From: JABMNX01 sp964625905
GTDB lineage: Bacteria > Patescibacteriota > Minisyncoccia > Phycocordibacterales > JABMNX01
Direction of reading: 5' to 3'
Assembly: GCA_964625905.1 (NCBI GenBank)
Contig: CAZVBS010000007.1
Coordinates: 1 to 32,405, forward strand
DNA: 32,405 nucleotides
Part shown: piece by piece, positions 1 through 7,520 of the stretch
Position numbering within the stretch: position 1 is the stretch's first letter
How the letters are laid out: every line of letters starts with the position of its first letter
Program-made: the position numbers and the translations under genes
The notes under the pieces: model-generated
Databases searched by the model: none
What the model was told of the DNA's origin: nothing
Seen by the model: only the letters and a program-made list of their open reading frames with translations

Positions 1-993
1 TTTGTTTTGATTAAAAAATACAGCAAATATACGTGGTAAGGGTGCCTTTTCAACTCTTTCTGGGGTAATACTTTCTATCGTTTCTGGTGAGATACTGCTA
101 ACAGAATCTATCGAGTTTTTATTAAAAGCAGATATAAGTTCTTGTTCATTTTTATAAAAACGTATAATTATTTTATCAATAAATGGTTTATTTAATGAAT
201 AGTACTTGAAAGATTTAAGTATATAAGTTTCTGGTATACCAGAAGAATCTCTTTTTACAGTACTTATTTTATATGGACCAGATCCTATAGGAGTAATATT
301 TTCTTCACTAAATGAAAATTGTTCTGAGTTTATATTGTTCCAGATATGTTTAGGTAGAATACCTATCGTTGTGTTTTGTAGAAAAGGAGCATATGGACGA
401 GATAATGTGAATCGTACAGTAAGGTTGTCTATCTTTTCAACAATTACACCATCCCAGTTTGCACGTTGTGAGCTTTTAAGTGCTGGGTCTAGCGCTTTAT
501 TAATTGTAAAAATAATATCATCCGTTGTTACACTTTCTCCATCATGAAAGACTACGTCTTCCTTGATAGTAAATTCATAAATGAGTCCATCTTCCGATAC
601 TGAATAACTGTCTGCAAGGTCTTTAATTAATGTGCCTTCAGGTGTTGCTTTTAAAAGACCAGAATAAACCAAAGCTACTAGGTCACGGTCAGCGTCAGAT
701 AGAGCTAGTATAGGGTTTATAAAACGAGGAGATCCAATGATTCCTTCTGTGAAGTTACCCCCAGTTGCTTCTACTTCTACTAATATAGAATCATTTATAT
801 TGGAAAAAATACCTAGAGTGCTTAATATAAGTATAGATACTAATATCCAAAATATAATTTTTTCAGAGTAAGATAATGAACGAATAGAGTTATCAAGTGT
901 GTCTGCATACGGTATTCTAAAACGTTTATTCGTAATAAATACTATATTTCGTATATAATTTTTTATAGAGTCTTTCACAAAGAGTAGCTTCAT
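1..993 (-). CDS. Oligopeptide ABC transporter substrate-binding protein (family 5), 3' end cut off
   Basis: This is the first 331 codons of a family 5 extracellular solute-binding protein (SBP_bac_5, OppA/DppA-like); the C-terminal part lies outside the window. Such proteins bind peptides or other solutes outside the membrane and pass them to an ABC permease. Translation on the minus strand shows a cytosolic head of about 44 residues, one membrane segment at about 45-63, and then family-typical stretches: a GSPRFINPIL segment, VYSGLL, a YEFTIKEDVVFHDGE segment and a RPYAPFL segment. There is no lipobox, so it looks membrane-anchored by the N-terminal helix and not a lipoprotein. The start at 993 is preferred; an in-frame ATG at 1005 is equally possible, since neither has a Shine-Dalgarno. 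It follows secG on the same strand by about 80 bases. No permease genes are visible in the window. Confidence 0.85.
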   Translation of the reverse strand, partial: MKLLFVKDSIKNYIRNIVFITNKRFRIPYADTLDNSIRSLSYSEKIIFWILVSILILSTLGIFSNINDSILVEVEATGGNFTEGIIGSPRFINPILALSDADRDLVALVYSGLLKATPEGTLIKDLADSYSVSEDGLIYEFTIKEDVVFHDGESVTTDDIIFTINKALDPALKSSQRANWDGVIVEKIDNLTVRFTLSRPYAPFLQNTTIGILPKHIWNNINSEQFSFSEENITPIGSGPYKISTVKRDSSGIPETYILKSFKYYSLNKPFIDKIIIRFYKNEQELISAFNKNSIDSVSSISPETIESITPERVEKAPLPRIFAVFFNQNK

Positions 994-1074
994 GCTGTAG
1001 CACATGTAGTTAGCGTATTTAGATATAGATAGAATATTTCTATCTATAAACAGAGGTTTGTTTTAGTAATAATG

Positions 1075-1308
1075 TTATTTAGCAATAAGAGAAAAAAGAG
1101 CTGTTAGTGTAAACAGGATAGCAAGTATGATAGTTATATTAAATAATACTTTTTCAAAACCACGTCTTGTGTGAAAGCCACTACTTGAGTCGCTACCACC
1201 AAAAGCCCCTCCAAGACCAGCGCCAGTTTGTTGCAATATTATAGCAAGGACTAGCAGTATAGAGAGTGCGATTTGGATGTATGGTAATATCGCGGAAAGT
1301 GTTTCCAT
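1075..1308 (-). CDS. secG: Preprotein translocase subunit SecG
   Basis: SecG is the small membrane subunit of the SecYEG protein-export channel and assists SecA-driven translocation. The 77-residue product has the family layout: a first membrane helix at about 8-27, a Gln- and Gly-rich loop (QQTGAGLGGAFGGSD) characteristic of SecG, and a second helix at about 52-75. The length is normal for the family. The ATG at 1308 lies nine bases downstream of a good -10 box, so the mRNA may be leaderless. The peptide-binding protein gene follows on the same strand and could be co-transcribed. Confidence 0.93.
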   Translation of the reverse strand: METLSAILPYIQIALSILLVLAIILQQTGAGLGGAFGGSDSSSGFHTRRGFEKVLFNITIILAILFTLTALFSLIAK

Positions 1309-1317
1309 TTGAAAGCT

Positions 1318-1345
1318 AGTATAGCAGGGAGTGAGAAATTGGCAA
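1318..1345 (-). promoter_or_regulatory. Putative secG promoter
   Basis: On the minus strand TTGCCA (1345-1340) and TATACT (1323-1318) are separated by 16 bases. The -10 ends nine bases before the secG ATG, so transcription would start at or within a few bases of the start codon. Confidence 0.6.
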
Positions 1346-1399
1346 GTGTTTTATTATTATACTGATGTTATTTCTAAGATACAGATTTTCTGAAATGAT

Positions 1400-1441
1400 T
1401 TGACACCAGGTGTTTAGAATGTATAATTACCGCGATATAAT
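1400..1441 (+). promoter_or_regulatory. groESL promoter with overlapping palindrome
   Basis: TTGACA (1400-1405), 16 bases, then TATAAT (1422-1427) is a near-consensus housekeeping promoter; a second TATAAT lies at 1436-1441. The -35 overlaps a perfect odd palindrome, ACACC-A-GGTGT (1403-1413), which could be an operator. No CIRCE element (TTAGCACTC-N9-GAGTGCTAA) is present, so HrcA control of the usual kind is not indicated. Confidence 0.75.
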
Positions 1442-1474
1442 CTTAATTTAACATATAAAAATAGTTAAAATATT

Positions 1475-1813
1475 ATGGTAAAAAACTCAACAAAAGATTC
1501 TAAAAAGACATCAAAAGAGACTTATAAAGTAGTACCGCTAGGCGATCGAGTACTTCTTGAACTTCCAACAAGGGAGGAAAAAACAAAAGGTGGCATTATT
1601 ATTCCAGAGACAGTTGACCAAGAAAAACCAGAACAAGGTAAAGTCATTTCTGTTGGAGAAGGGCGAGTTTCTGACGACGGTAAAGTAATACCAATGAAAG
1701 TAAAAGTTGGTGATATAGTTTTGTTCTCAAAATACGGACATGACGAGATTATTATAGATAACATTGTGTACTACATACTTCGAGAAGAGAGCATTTTAGC
1801 AGTAATTAAGTAA
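1475..1813 (+). CDS. groES: Co-chaperonin GroES (Cpn10)
   Basis: GroES caps the GroEL cylinder and closes the folding chamber in the cytosol. The 112-residue product contains the Cpn10 core from about residue 18: VVPLGDRVLLE, the mobile-loop region TKGGIIIPETV that docks on GroEL, GKVISVGEG, and the C-terminal YYILREESILAVI strand. It is about 15 residues longer than a typical GroES because of a Lys/Ser/Thr-rich N-terminal extension. A start further in is not supported, because no in-frame ATG lies close to the core. groEL follows after 30 bases and both share the promoter at 1400-1441. No Shine-Dalgarno is visible. Confidence 0.97.
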   Translation: MVKNSTKDSKKTSKETYKVVPLGDRVLLELPTREEKTKGGIIIPETVDQEKPEQGKVISVGEGRVSDDGKVIPMKVKVGDIVLFSKYGHDEIIIDNIVYYILREESILAVIK

Positions 1814-1843
1814 CTTAAAGTTTAAGAAACTAGATATAAAATT

Positions 1844-3514
1844 ATGGCAAAACAAATTATTTTTAATGAACAAGCTAGGAAACTTCTTAAAGAAGGTATT
1901 GATCAAGTAGCGAATGCAGTTAAGGTAACACTTGGTCCGCGTGGGAGGAATGTTGTATTTGATAAAGGTTATGGAGCACCGACTATAACAAACGACGGCG
2001 TATCTATTGCAAAAGAAATAACTTTAAAAAATAAGATAGAGAACATGGGCGCTGAGATTATTAAAGAAGTTGCCAATAAGACAAATGAGTACGCAGGAGA
2101 CGGTACAACAACATCAGTTATTATTGCTCAGTCTATTGCAACAGAAGGCTTAAAACAGGCAACTATGGGTGTTAATGCTATGGCAATACGCGCTGGGATT
2201 GAAAAAGCTACTAAAGAATCAGTAGAAGTACTGCAAAAAATATCAAAAGAAATACAAAGAGAAAGTGAAATAAAACAAGTAGCAACAATATCTTCAGAGT
2301 CAGAAGAAATAGGTTCTATTATTGCTGATACTATTAATGCAGTAGGGAAAGATGGTGTTGTAACGGTAGAAGAGTCACAGTCTCTTGGTATTGAAAAAGA
2401 TGTTGTTGAAGGACTTGAGTTTGATAATGGATATATTTCCCCATATATGGTTACAAACGGAGACAGAATGGAAGCAGAATACAAAGACGTATCTGTATTG
2501 ATTACAGACAATAAAATTTCATCAATAAAAGAAATACTCCCACTACTTGAGAAGCTAGCGCAGTCTGGAAAGAAAGAGTTGGTAATAATTGCGGACGATG
2601 TTGAAGGAGAAGCGCTTGCTACGTTTGTAGTAAACAAATTACGCGGAACACTAAACATCCTTGCTGTAAAAGCACCTGGGTATGGAGACAGAAAGAAAGA
2701 AATACTTGAAGACATAGCTGTTGTTACAGGAGGTCAGGTTATAGCCGATGAGACTGGAGCTACATTTGAAAACGCTGATCTTGCGGTGCTCGGTAAAGTA
2801 AATCGCATCGTCTCAACTAAAGACAAGACAATTATTATAGGAGGAAAAGGTAAGAAAGCGCAGATAGATGCACGAATAGCACAGCTACAAGTACAACTTA
2901 ATGGAAATGATTCAAAGTTTGATAAAGAAAAAATAGAAGAAAGAATAGCAAAACTCTCTGGTGGTGTTGCTGTTATTCATGTTGGTGCAGCGACAGAGAC
3001 AGAGATGAAATATCTTAAACTTAAGATTGAAGATGCAGTAAATGCAACAAAAGCAGCTATTGAAGAGGGAGTAGTGCCAGGAGGAGGAACAGCCCTTGTA
3101 AAAGTCTCTCAAAAAGTACGAGCTTCATTTGAGAAAAACAAAGATAGTATGAGCCAAGAAGAAGCGATTGGTTTTGAGATAGTTCTACATGCACTTGAGA
3201 TGCCACTTAAACAAATCGCAATAAACGCAGGAAAGGAAGACGGTTCTGTGATTGTGGAGAAGGTGAAAAACGGAAAGGTGAACGGAGGTTATGACGCAAA
3301 GAAAGACGAAATCGTTGACGACATGTTAGCAGAGGGGATCATTGATCCAGTTAAAGTAACAAGAAGCGGTCTACAAAATGCGTCTTCAGCAGCAGCAATG
3401 CTTCTAACCACAGAAGTAGCTATTGCGGACGAACCAGATGAAGATAAGGGAGGCGGCGCACCTATGGGTGGCGGAATGCCAGGAATGGGTGGGATGCCCG
3501 GGATGATGGGGTAG
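1844..3514 (+). CDS. groEL: Chaperonin GroEL (Cpn60)
   Basis: GroEL is the ATP-driven barrel chaperonin that refolds proteins in the cytosol with GroES. The 556-residue protein is full length. Visible signatures are the nucleotide-binding VTLGPRGRNVVFDK near the N terminus, GDGTTT at 85-90 with the catalytic Asp, the apical-domain KAPGYGDRKKEIL segment, EEGVVPGGGTAL, and the Gly/Met-rich C-terminal tail (GGMPGMGGMPGMMG). A small charged insertion around NGNDSKFDKEK lies in the middle of the apical/intermediate region. It is transcribed with groES and followed by a cluster of strong hairpins that should end the operon. Confidence 0.98.
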   Translation: MAKQIIFNEQARKLLKEGIDQVANAVKVTLGPRGRNVVFDKGYGAPTITNDGVSIAKEITLKNKIENMGAEIIKEVANKTNEYAGDGTTTSVIIAQSIATEGLKQATMGVNAMAIRAGIEKATKESVEVLQKISKEIQRESEIKQVATISSESEEIGSIIADTINAVGKDGVVTVEESQSLGIEKDVVEGLEFDNGYISPYMVTNGDRMEAEYKDVSVLITDNKISSIKEILPLLEKLAQSGKKELVIIADDVEGEALATFVVNKLRGTLNILAVKAPGYGDRKKEILEDIAVVTGGQVIADETGATFENADLAVLGKVNRIVSTKDKTIIIGGKGKKAQIDARIAQLQVQLNGNDSKFDKEKIEERIAKLSGGVAVIHVGAATETEMKYLKLKIEDAVNATKAAIEEGVVPGGGTALVKVSQKVRASFEKNKDSMSQEEAIGFEIVLHALEMPLKQIAINAGKEDGSVIVEKVKNGKVNGGYDAKKDEIVDDMLAEGIIDPVKVTRSGLQNASSAAAMLLTTEVAIADEPDEDKGGGAPMGGGMPGMGGMPGMMG

Positions 3515-3553
3515 TTAGAGAGTCGGAGATAGATAGAAACTAGATAGTAGAAA

Positions 3554-3601
3554 CCAATCATTTAGTGGTCGGACCACTAAGTGATTGGCGGTTCAACCGC
3601 C
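3554..3601. repeat. GGTC-G-GACC hairpin, copy 1, plus adjoining hairpin
   Basis: Arms 3554-3570 and 3572-3588 are complementary over 17 bases with a single G:U-type mismatch. The core TTAGTGGTCGGACCACTAA (3562-3580) recurs exactly at 13873-13891 with different but again self-complementary flanks. A second small hairpin, GGCGGTT-C-AACCGCC, follows at 3587-3601. It lies just after groEL; no T-run follows directly. Confidence 0.7.
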
Positions 3602-3610
3602 AAGTAAAAG

Positions 3611-3646
3611 AAAAAACGACACGCTTACGCAGGTTGTTTTTTTTGA
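3611..3646 (+). terminator. groESL transcription terminator
   Basis: AAAAAACGAC (3611-3620) pairs with GTTGTTTTTT (3633-3642), with one G:U pair, across a 12-base loop, and the T-run continues to 3644. This is a standard intrinsic terminator shape. Confidence 0.75.
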
Positions 3647-3710
3647 CAATGCGTTTTGGGATGCTGGGCTTTCGGAGAAAGCACAGTGCAGGTTAGTTAA
3701 AAAGATAGTA

Positions 3711-3744
3711 AATTAAATAGCCAGAGTACTCTGGCTATTTAATT
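3711..3744. terminator. Perfect 34-bp palindrome between groEL and lemA
   Basis: The 17-base arms 3711-3727 and 3728-3744 (core AGCCAGAGTACTCTGGCT) are exactly complementary with no spacer. A flanking run of A and T on both sides would let it act as a terminator in either direction. It sits just upstream of the lemA -10 box. Confidence 0.6.
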
Positions 3745-3762
3745 TATGATGATTTTGTGTGA

Positions 3763-3768
3763 TATAAT
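3763..3768 (+). promoter_or_regulatory. Putative lemA -10 box
   Basis: A perfect TATAAT lies 34 bases before the lemA ATG, directly after the palindromic terminator. No convincing -35 hexamer is visible. Confidence 0.5.
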
Positions 3769-3802
3769 AAATGAAATTAGATTAATTACATAACATATAT
3801 TT

Positions 3803-4363
3803 ATGAGTATTTTATACATTGTTTTAGGAGTCGTTGCGGTAATCGTACTATGGGCTATTTTTGCCTATAACCGATTTGTAACATTTATAAACCGAACAAA
3901 AGAGGCGTGGGCTGACATAGATGTACAGTTGAAACGTCGCTACGATTTAATTCCAAACCTTGTAAACACAGTGAAGGGATATGCTTCACATGAGAGGCAA
4001 ACACTTGAAAAGGTAACTGAGATGCGTGAAAAGGCAATGGGAGCAGGAGGACTTGAAGAAAAGGGACAAGCCGAGAACATGCTAACAGGAGCACTTAAGT
4101 CTCTCTTTGCAGTTTCAGAGAATTATCCAGACTTAAAAGCAAACGAAAACTTTGTAGAACTTCAGAAGGAGCTTTCTGACACGGAAAATAAGATACAAGC
4201 TGCGCGACGTTTTTACAATGGTAATGTTCGTGATTTAAACACTGCTATTGAATCATTTCCACAAAACATGGTTGCAGGAGCGTTTAAGTTTAGTGCTCAG
4301 GAATTCTTTGAGTTGGGTGAAGATGAACAAGCCGCCAAAGACCCAGTAGAAGTAAAATTCTAG
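3803..4363 (+). CDS. lemA: LemA family protein
   Basis: LemA proteins are membrane-anchored helical proteins of unclear biochemical role, commonly encoded near HtpX-type proteases. The 186-residue product has one N-terminal membrane helix (about 4-24) followed by the family core: YNRFVTFINRTKEAW, DVQLKRRYDLIPNLV, and in the C-terminal half ENKIQAARRFYNGNVRDLN and a FPQNMVAG segment. Length is normal. Here htpX lies two genes downstream, with two Nudix genes between. The gene is followed immediately by a structured repeat element that starts at the base after the stop codon. Confidence 0.95.
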   Translation: MSILYIVLGVVAVIVLWAIFAYNRFVTFINRTKEAWADIDVQLKRRYDLIPNLVNTVKGYASHERQTLEKVTEMREKAMGAGGLEEKGQAENMLTGALKSLFAVSENYPDLKANENFVELQKELSDTENKIQAARRFYNGNVRDLNTAIESFPQNMVAGAFKFSAQEFFELGEDEQAAKDPVEVKF

Positions 4364-4578
4364 TAGAATCTGCATAAATTGGCACTTTTCTTTGTTACTG
4401 CGTAGAAAATATAAATTACCATATTATTATATGCTTCTTTATATTTTCACTACTCCTTACAGGAGCTGTACACCTTGTCTATATTTTATTTCATACTTCA
4501 TAAAATATTAGGCAAGGTCTTGCGAAGCTTCAAGTGTTCGCTTCTCACCTCGAATAGTATCCAATTATGTAGATTCTA
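4364..4578 (+). repeat. Structured dispersed element, copy 1 (unrecognised)
   Basis: The element starts right after the lemA stop. Its ends are inverted: TAGAATCTGCATAAATTGG (4364-4382) against 4561-4578, with one mismatch and one extra base. Inside, about 75 bases from GGCAC at 4381 match the element at 22427-22502 (roughly 70% by eye), including TTACT-N-CGTAGAAAATAT. Nested helices are possible: GTAGAAAATATA with TATATTTTC-ACTAC, and CATAT with ATATG. Copy 1 also has a further hairpin, CCTTGTCTATATTTTAT (4473-4489) with 4500-4517. It holds no plausible coding sequence. It could be a structured RNA, a complex terminator or a MITE-like element. Confidence 0.65.
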
Positions 4579-4606
4579 GAGTGAAGTTTTGTATTTAAAT
4601 GGTATT

Positions 4607-4612
4607 TATAAA
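4607..4612 (+). promoter_or_regulatory. Putative -10 box of the first Nudix gene
   Basis: TATAAA lies five bases before the ATG at 4618, fitting the leaderless arrangement seen at several other genes in this window. No -35 is evident. Confidence 0.4.
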
Positions 4613-4617
4613 TTGCT

Positions 4618-5130
4618 ATGACAGCAAAAGAAATCAATTTAGACAACGCAAAACAAGACAGGCTTTTTTACTTTGTCACCACAATTGTTGTGTATCGAGA
4701 TAATGATCAGAAATGCCTCATACTTAAACGTGATGAGTCTGACGATGTATACCCTAGTAAGTGGGCGCTCCCTGGTGGTAGGTTGAGTTGGGGTGGTTTT
4801 GATTTGAACTTAATAAAACCAGATCAGGTTGATGACGGAGTACTTAACTTCAACAATCCTATCGAAGGTCATGTTTCTGAAATAGTGAAAAACAAAACAG
4901 GTATTGAAGTTGATTCACGGCCAAAATATCTAAACAGTGTGTTTTTTGTACGACCAGATGGAACTCCTTCCGTATTGGTGCGTTTTGCTGCGAGGTATAT
5001 GAGTGGTGAAGTAGAACCACAAGGCGGATTTACTGATTTTGCATGGGTTGATGCAGAGGAGATAAACAAGTACGATTATATTAAAGGTATAGATGTAGAT
5101 ATATTAAAGACGATTAAATTATTTTCTTAA
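4618..5130 (+). CDS. Nudix-fold protein with degenerate Nudix box
   Basis: Nudix hydrolases cleave nucleoside diphosphate derivatives using a box of the form GX5EX7REUXEEXGU. This 170-residue protein is clearly paralogous to the next gene: both share an N-terminal KQD-LFYFV-VVVYRD segment, CLILKRDE, PGG, a long insertion after the PGG, and the GGFTDFAWV / GGFTDFVWV end. However, where the neighbour reads RESKEEANI, this one reads SEIVKNKTGI (residues about 87-96), so the metal-binding glutamates are missing. It is therefore probably not a hydrolase and may bind a nucleotide or partner. It is six bases upstream of its paralogue and probably co-transcribed. Confidence 0.85.
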   Translation: MTAKEINLDNAKQDRLFYFVTTIVVYRDNDQKCLILKRDESDDVYPSKWALPGGRLSWGGFDLNLIKPDQVDDGVLNFNNPIEGHVSEIVKNKTGIEVDSRPKYLNSVFFVRPDGTPSVLVRFAARYMSGEVEPQGGFTDFAWVDAEEINKYDYIKGIDVDILKTIKLFS

Positions 5131-5136
5131 AACAAT

Positions 5137-5679
5137 ATGGTAGATAAAAAAAGAGAAATAAGTATAGATAAAGCAAAGCAAGATAAACTTTTTTATTTTG
5201 TTGCTAATGTTGTTGTGTATCGTGACAGTGATAAAAAATGTCTAATATTAAAACGTGACGAGAGGGAGAAGGTTCATCCAGGTAGATGGGCTGTACCTGG
5301 TGGAAAGCTGGAGTGGAAAGATATGCCAATTGATAAACCTACTCGTATCAATGGCGACGTACTTGATTTTGAAGATACTGTTGAAGACTTGCTTGTACGT
5401 GAATCAAAAGAGGAAGCAAATATAGACATAGAAACAAAATTACATTACATTAACAGTGTTGCATTTATTCGACCCGATAATGTTCCAGTGGTACTTGTAA
5501 AATTTGCTGCAAAATATATTGGAGGAGATGTTGTTCCAGAAAAGGGAGGGTTTACTGATTTTGTATGGGTTAGTGCACAAGAGGTTAAAGAGTACGAGTG
5601 TATTGATGGGGTTCATGATGAGGTAGAGAGGACCATTCAACACTTCAAAGAACACATAAGCCTTAGATACAAAGAATAA
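5137..5679 (+). CDS. Nudix hydrolase
   Basis: A 180-residue Nudix-family hydrolase, expected to cleave a nucleoside diphosphate linked to another moiety in the cytosol; the substrate cannot be told from sequence. The fold begins with FVANVVVYRD, then CLILKRDE, VPGGKLEW (54-60), a roughly 20-residue insertion, and an intact catalytic segment RESKEEANI (88-96), which provides the metal-binding glutamates. The insertion splits the usual GX5E spacing of the box. It lies in tandem with a catalytically degenerate paralogue, between lemA and htpX, all on one strand. No Shine-Dalgarno is visible. Confidence 0.9.
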   Translation: MVDKKREISIDKAKQDKLFYFVANVVVYRDSDKKCLILKRDEREKVHPGRWAVPGGKLEWKDMPIDKPTRINGDVLDFEDTVEDLLVRESKEEANIDIETKLHYINSVAFIRPDNVPVVLVKFAAKYIGGDVVPEKGGFTDFVWVSAQEVKEYECIDGVHDEVERTIQHFKEHISLRYKE

Positions 5680-5713
5680 TTTTAGAAAATAACATAACAT
5701 TTCAACAATTTTT

Positions 5714-6619
5714 ATGGCAACACTTTACACACATCAAGATAAAAATATTAGAAAGACGTGGTTCTTAATGCTTACGTTTTTCTTGGTAATTGTTGGAGTA
5801 GCATGGTCTTTTTCATATATACTACAAAGCCCTGTAATACTATGGATTGCTGTTATCTTCAGTGTACTCATGAATGTTGGTGCATATTGGTTTTCAGACA
5901 AAGTTGTACTTAAGATGTCTGGAGCACACCCTGTTTCTTTAGACTCACATAAAGATCTTTGGAATATACTAGAGAATCTATCTATCACAGCAGGGCTTCC
6001 TATGCCAAAGTTGTATATCATAAATGACGAAGCACCAAACGCGTTTGCTACTGGTCGAGACCCTGAGCACGCAGTGGTTGCTGTTACAACAGGGCTACTT
6101 TCTATATTAGATAAAAATGAACTAGAGGGAGTCATAGCGCACGAACTTTCTCATATCGGTAACCGTGACATGCTTGTTATGACAGTGGTTGTTGTATTAC
6201 TTGGGTTTATAACACTACTTTCTGATTTTTTCTTAAGAATGACTTTGTTTGGTGGACATAGAAACAGAGAAGGTGATGGCAGAATGCAACTTATTATGAT
6301 TGTAGCAGGACTTACACTTGCAATACTATCGCCTATAATCGCAAAACTTATACAGCTTGCCATATCACGAAAGCGCGAGTTTCTTGCAGATGCTTCTGGA
6401 GCACTACTAACTCGCTACCCAGAAGGACTAGCTTCGGCACTGCAGAAAATTAGCAATAGACCAGCACAAATGAAGCGTGCAAATCATGCAACCGCTCACT
6501 TGTTTATCTCTAATCCATTTGGCGGAGGAAAAGGAAAGAAAGGAAAATTTTTAAATAAATTATTTCTTACACATCCACCAACAGAAGACAGGATTGCGGC
6601 ACTACGTGCACATTTATAA
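5714..6619 (+). CDS. htpX: Membrane zinc metalloprotease HtpX
   Basis: HtpX is an inner-membrane M48 metalloprotease that degrades misfolded membrane proteins, with its active site on the cytosolic side. The 301-residue product has two N-terminal membrane helices (about 16-35 and 41-60), the zinc motif HELSH at 143-147, two further hydrophobic stretches (about 154-175 and 192-216) and the third zinc ligand Glu in REFLAD (221-226). The C-terminal LTHPPTEDRIAAL is also family-typical. Length is normal. It is the fourth gene of a same-strand run lemA-Nudix-Nudix-htpX-GGDEF with short gaps. Confidence 0.96.
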   Translation: MATLYTHQDKNIRKTWFLMLTFFLVIVGVAWSFSYILQSPVILWIAVIFSVLMNVGAYWFSDKVVLKMSGAHPVSLDSHKDLWNILENLSITAGLPMPKLYIINDEAPNAFATGRDPEHAVVAVTTGLLSILDKNELEGVIAHELSHIGNRDMLVMTVVVVLLGFITLLSDFFLRMTLFGGHRNREGDGRMQLIMIVAGLTLAILSPIIAKLIQLAISRKREFLADASGALLTRYPEGLASALQKISNRPAQMKRANHATAHLFISNPFGGGKGKKGKFLNKLFLTHPPTEDRIAALRAHL

Positions 6620-6629
6620 AATATAGGAA

Positions 6630-7352
6630 ATGGAAAAGATATTGAAAAAGAAAATCTCGGATCTTACCCGAGAGAATAATGAATTAAAAGCACATGTTGA
6701 GCAATTGGAGCATGATCTCATTCATGATGAATTAACAGGGCTTAAGTCCCGCAGGTTTTTAGTTAGTAGTGTTAAAACACACTTAAAATTGATTTTCTCA
6801 ACAGTAGACGGTCTACGTGATCCTAACAAAAAATGTGAGAAAGATATTGGTTTCCTGTTTTGTGATGTCGATTATTTTAAAAAGGTTAATGACACCCTAG
6901 GTCACGAAGCTGGAGATGAAGTATTAAAAAAGATCGCAAGAGCGCTAGAAGAAAGTGTGCGAGAAATGGACATCGTGGCTCGTTTTGGTGGTGAAGAAAT
7001 TCTTATAGCATTATTCGATACTGACTCAAAAGATTCAGAAATTGTAGCTGAAAAGATACGTAAGGCAGTAGAGGATTTAAAATTTAAAGATTATCCTAAA
7101 TTACACGTCACCATAAGTATTGGTGTTTCTTCAACAAGTTTACCTCATGGAGTAGAGGAAAGCGGTGAAAGTAAGATAGATAAAATTTTTGATGAATACA
7201 TACGTCGCGCTGACAGTGCGGTGTATAATGCAAAAAACAGAGGACGTAATCGTGTTGTGGTTTGGTCTCCAGAACTTAAGAGAAATCAACACGGTACTTC
7301 ATTTCGTGAAAAGATAAAAAACATAATAATAGATAAAAGAAAGAATAATTAG
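6630..7352 (+). CDS. GGDEF-domain diguanylate cyclase (GGEEI variant)
   Basis: Predicted cytosolic diguanylate cyclase making cyclic di-GMP from two GTP. The 240-residue protein has an N-terminal coiled coil (about 1-30) and then a GGDEF domain beginning with HDELTGLKSRRFL. The metal-binding CDVDYFKKVND lies at 78-88 and the signature GGEEI at 120-124, an accepted active variant of GGDEF. An RxxD inhibitory site (R111 to D114) lies exactly five residues before the signature, which indicates product feedback. There is no sensor domain or membrane segment. It starts ten bases after htpX, so it is probably part of that operon. No phosphodiesterase or PilZ gene is seen in the window. Confidence 0.93.
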   Translation: MEKILKKKISDLTRENNELKAHVEQLEHDLIHDELTGLKSRRFLVSSVKTHLKLIFSTVDGLRDPNKKCEKDIGFLFCDVDYFKKVNDTLGHEAGDEVLKKIARALEESVREMDIVARFGGEEILIALFDTDSKDSEIVAEKIRKAVEDLKFKDYPKLHVTISIGVSSTSLPHGVEESGESKIDKIFDEYIRRADSAVYNAKNRGRNRVVVWSPELKRNQHGTSFREKIKNIIIDKRKNN

Positions 7353-7410
7353 ATATTCATGTTGTATTCTACACACGTAGTGTCTTTGTGTTTTTAAAAA
7401 AATTTTGTGT

Positions 7411-7416
7411 TATAAA
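7411..7416 (+). promoter_or_regulatory. Putative tRNA-Ser -10 box
   Basis: TATAAA sits 11 bases before the tRNA-Ser 5' end, inside the palindrome GTGTTATAAATACAC. Confidence 0.4.
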
Positions 7417-7427
7417 TACACAGTACT

Positions 7428-7513
7428 GGAGGGGTGTCTGAGCGGTTTAAGGTGCATCGTTGGAAACGATGTGTGGCGGCAAGTCACCGCAGGTTCAAAT
7501 CCTGTCCCCTCCG
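7428..7513 (+). tRNA. tRNA-Ser (GGA)
   Basis: The acceptor stem pairs GGAGGGG (7428-7434) with CCCCTCC (7506-7512), discriminator G. The anticodon stem CATCG/CGATG holds the loop TTGGAAA, anticodon GGA. The long variable arm GTGGC-GGCAA-GTCAC is the class II feature expected of serine tRNAs. The T-loop is TTCAAAT. CCA is not encoded. Confidence 0.97.
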
Positions 7514-7520
7514 CAAAAGT

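Noticed and set aside
335..547. Plus-strand open frame of 70 codons
   Set aside because: It lies wholly within the peptide-binding protein on the other strand and has no domain likeness.
2128..2715. 195-codon minus-strand frame within groEL
   Set aside because: Ser/Ile/Thr-rich antisense shadow of groEL.
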